From: CAMCTV01 sp964420985
GTDB taxonomy: Bacteria; Bacteroidota; Bacteroidia; Flavobacteriales_D; Sanyastnellaceae
Direction: 5' to 3'
DNA: 64,000 nucleotides
Assembly: GCA_964420985.1 (NCBI GenBank)
Contig: CAYQUT010000012.1
Coordinates: forward strand, 1-64,000
Every line of letters starts with the position of its first letter. Position 1 is the first letter of the stretch. Below the pieces are notes generated by a model. It saw only the letters and a program-made list of their open reading frames with translations, had not been told where the DNA came from and did not search any database. Positions 63,358-64,000 of the stretch are shown here, in pieces. The position numbers were made by a program, and so were the translations under genes.

Positions 63358-64000
63358 ATGAAAACATTAGTATTTGTAGAAAACCACAACGGTAAGGCAA
63401 CAAAAGCCGGTTTAGAAGCTGCATCATACGCTTTGGCCATGCACAATGGAAATGCGGCTGATGTTACAGCAGTAATCTTTGGCGATATCCAAGGAGATGC
63501 TGGTTTGGGTGAAGTAGGGATCAACAATGCCATCAATGTGTCTGGACAGCACAACAGCCAGTCCATGACCAATAAAATTCAAGCTTTAATGGAGCAGCAC
63601 AACATTGAATTGTTGGTTTGTAGCCATGACAATGCTGGAAAGGAAATTGCGCCGCGCATCGCCATTCGCAGCAATGCCTCCTTGATTTCAGGGGCAACCC
63701 AAATGGCCAATGTTAGTAGCGGTGTTGTCGTAAAACGCAACGTGTTTTCAGGTAAGGCCATTGCCGAAGTTGTGTCAAAAAACAACAAAGTAGTTTTGAC
63801 CGTGCTTCCCAATTCCTTTGGTGTGAAGAAGGTAGGGGGAACTTGCGCTATTTCTTCTGAAACTGCGGAAGGCAATGATCAAGTGAAGTTGATTGAAGTA
63901 AAGGGGAATCACGATGATGCAGGTATTCCATTGCCAGAAGCGGATATTGTGGTGAGCGGAGGTCGCGGAATGAAAGGACCGGAGCATTGGAGTCCCATCG
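63358..64000 (+). CDS. etfA: Electron transfer flavoprotein, alpha subunit (3' end cut by window)
   Basis: The first 214 codons are visible. MKTLVFVENHNGKATKAGLE, then NNKVVLTVLPNSFGV and the start of the FAD-domain motif (ADIVVSGGRGMKGPEHW). Starts 12 bases after etfB; the FAD-binding half lies mostly outside the window. Confidence 0.94.
   Translation, partial: MKTLVFVENHNGKATKAGLEAASYALAMHNGNAADVTAVIFGDIQGDAGLGEVGINNAINVSGQHNSQSMTNKIQALMEQHNIELLVCSHDNAGKEIAPRIAIRSNASLISGATQMANVSSGVVVKRNVFSGKAIAEVVSKNNKVVLTVLPNSFGVKKVGGTCAISSETAEGNDQVKLIEVKGNHDDAGIPLPEADIVVSGGRGMKGPEHWSPI

Noticed and set aside
1..64000. tRNA, rRNA, riboswitch, insertion sequence or attachment site
   Set aside because: Intergenic gaps were read by eye; all are short and none shows a cloverleaf, long inverted repeats or a transposase remnant. 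A covariance-model scan would be needed to be sure.

Overview
The window comes from a member of the Bacteroidota, probably a Flavobacteriales-like lineage; I would not name a genus. The support is: type IX secretion (T9SS) C-terminal sorting domains on secreted proteins, a GldG-type gliding/ABC protein, a TamL lipoprotein, a GWxTD protein, a TAnnTTTG-type -7 promoter box with a TTG box 19 bases upstream before the ribosomal cluster, and A-rich rather than Shine-Dalgarno-rich leaders before most ribosomal genes. The S14 (long), S4 and L36 proteins are the forms without zinc cysteines. No rRNA, tRNA, CRISPR array, insertion sequence or phage gene was seen.

Region 1 (1-9.7 kb, all minus). A tightly packed run, read right to left: TPR protein, secreted endonuclease/phosphatase-fold protein, TPR protein, MbnP-like copper protein, MbnH/MauG-like di-haem peroxidase, inositol monophosphatase. 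After a 50-base gap comes a giant secreted mosaic protein, cut by the window edge. That mosaic contains a complete lysyl oxidase domain, with the copper His triad and both residues that form the LTQ cofactor, plus PPC-like, PKD-like, dockerin-like and MopE-like repeats and a T9SS sorting tail. This is the most unusual part of the window: two copper or protein-oxidation systems side by side.

Region 2 (9.7-25 kb). Ribosomal protein S1 with a clear terminator, a divergent GH13 lipoprotein, then a long minus-strand run: GT4-like and GT2 glycosyltransferases, a GWxTD protein, another GT2, a minimal ComEC, HMG-CoA lyase, PlsC, a small secreted protein and a gingipain-family (C25) protease with a T9SS tail.

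Region 3 (25-34.4 kb, plus). A menaquinone operon with overlapping genes: hotdog thioesterase, menF, menD, menB, menA, an unexplained polytopic membrane protein related to DUF418/YeiB acyltransferases, menC, menE and rdgB. Then accA.

Region 4 (34.4-44.7 kb). OmpA/TPR lipoprotein, accD, a possible 53-residue protein, a DUF58 protein, tamL with a divergent SpoU-type RNA methyltransferase, and gldG with a DUF4340 partner. The 328 bases between gldG and rpsL hold the best promoter in the window.

Region 5 (44.7-62.6 kb, plus). An uninterrupted str-S10-spc-alpha ribosomal supercluster from rpsL to rplQ (33 genes, with fusA, secY, map, infA and rpoA; tuf and adk are absent), closed by a strong terminator. 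It is followed by etfB and the start of etfA, the electron-transfer flavoprotein, which runs off the window.

How the parts connect: the men operon makes the quinone, and ETF normally feeds electrons from acyl-CoA oxidation into the quinone pool. accA/accD start fatty-acid synthesis and PlsC uses its products for phospholipid. TamL, the T9SS cargo proteins and the lipoproteins build and use the outer membrane.
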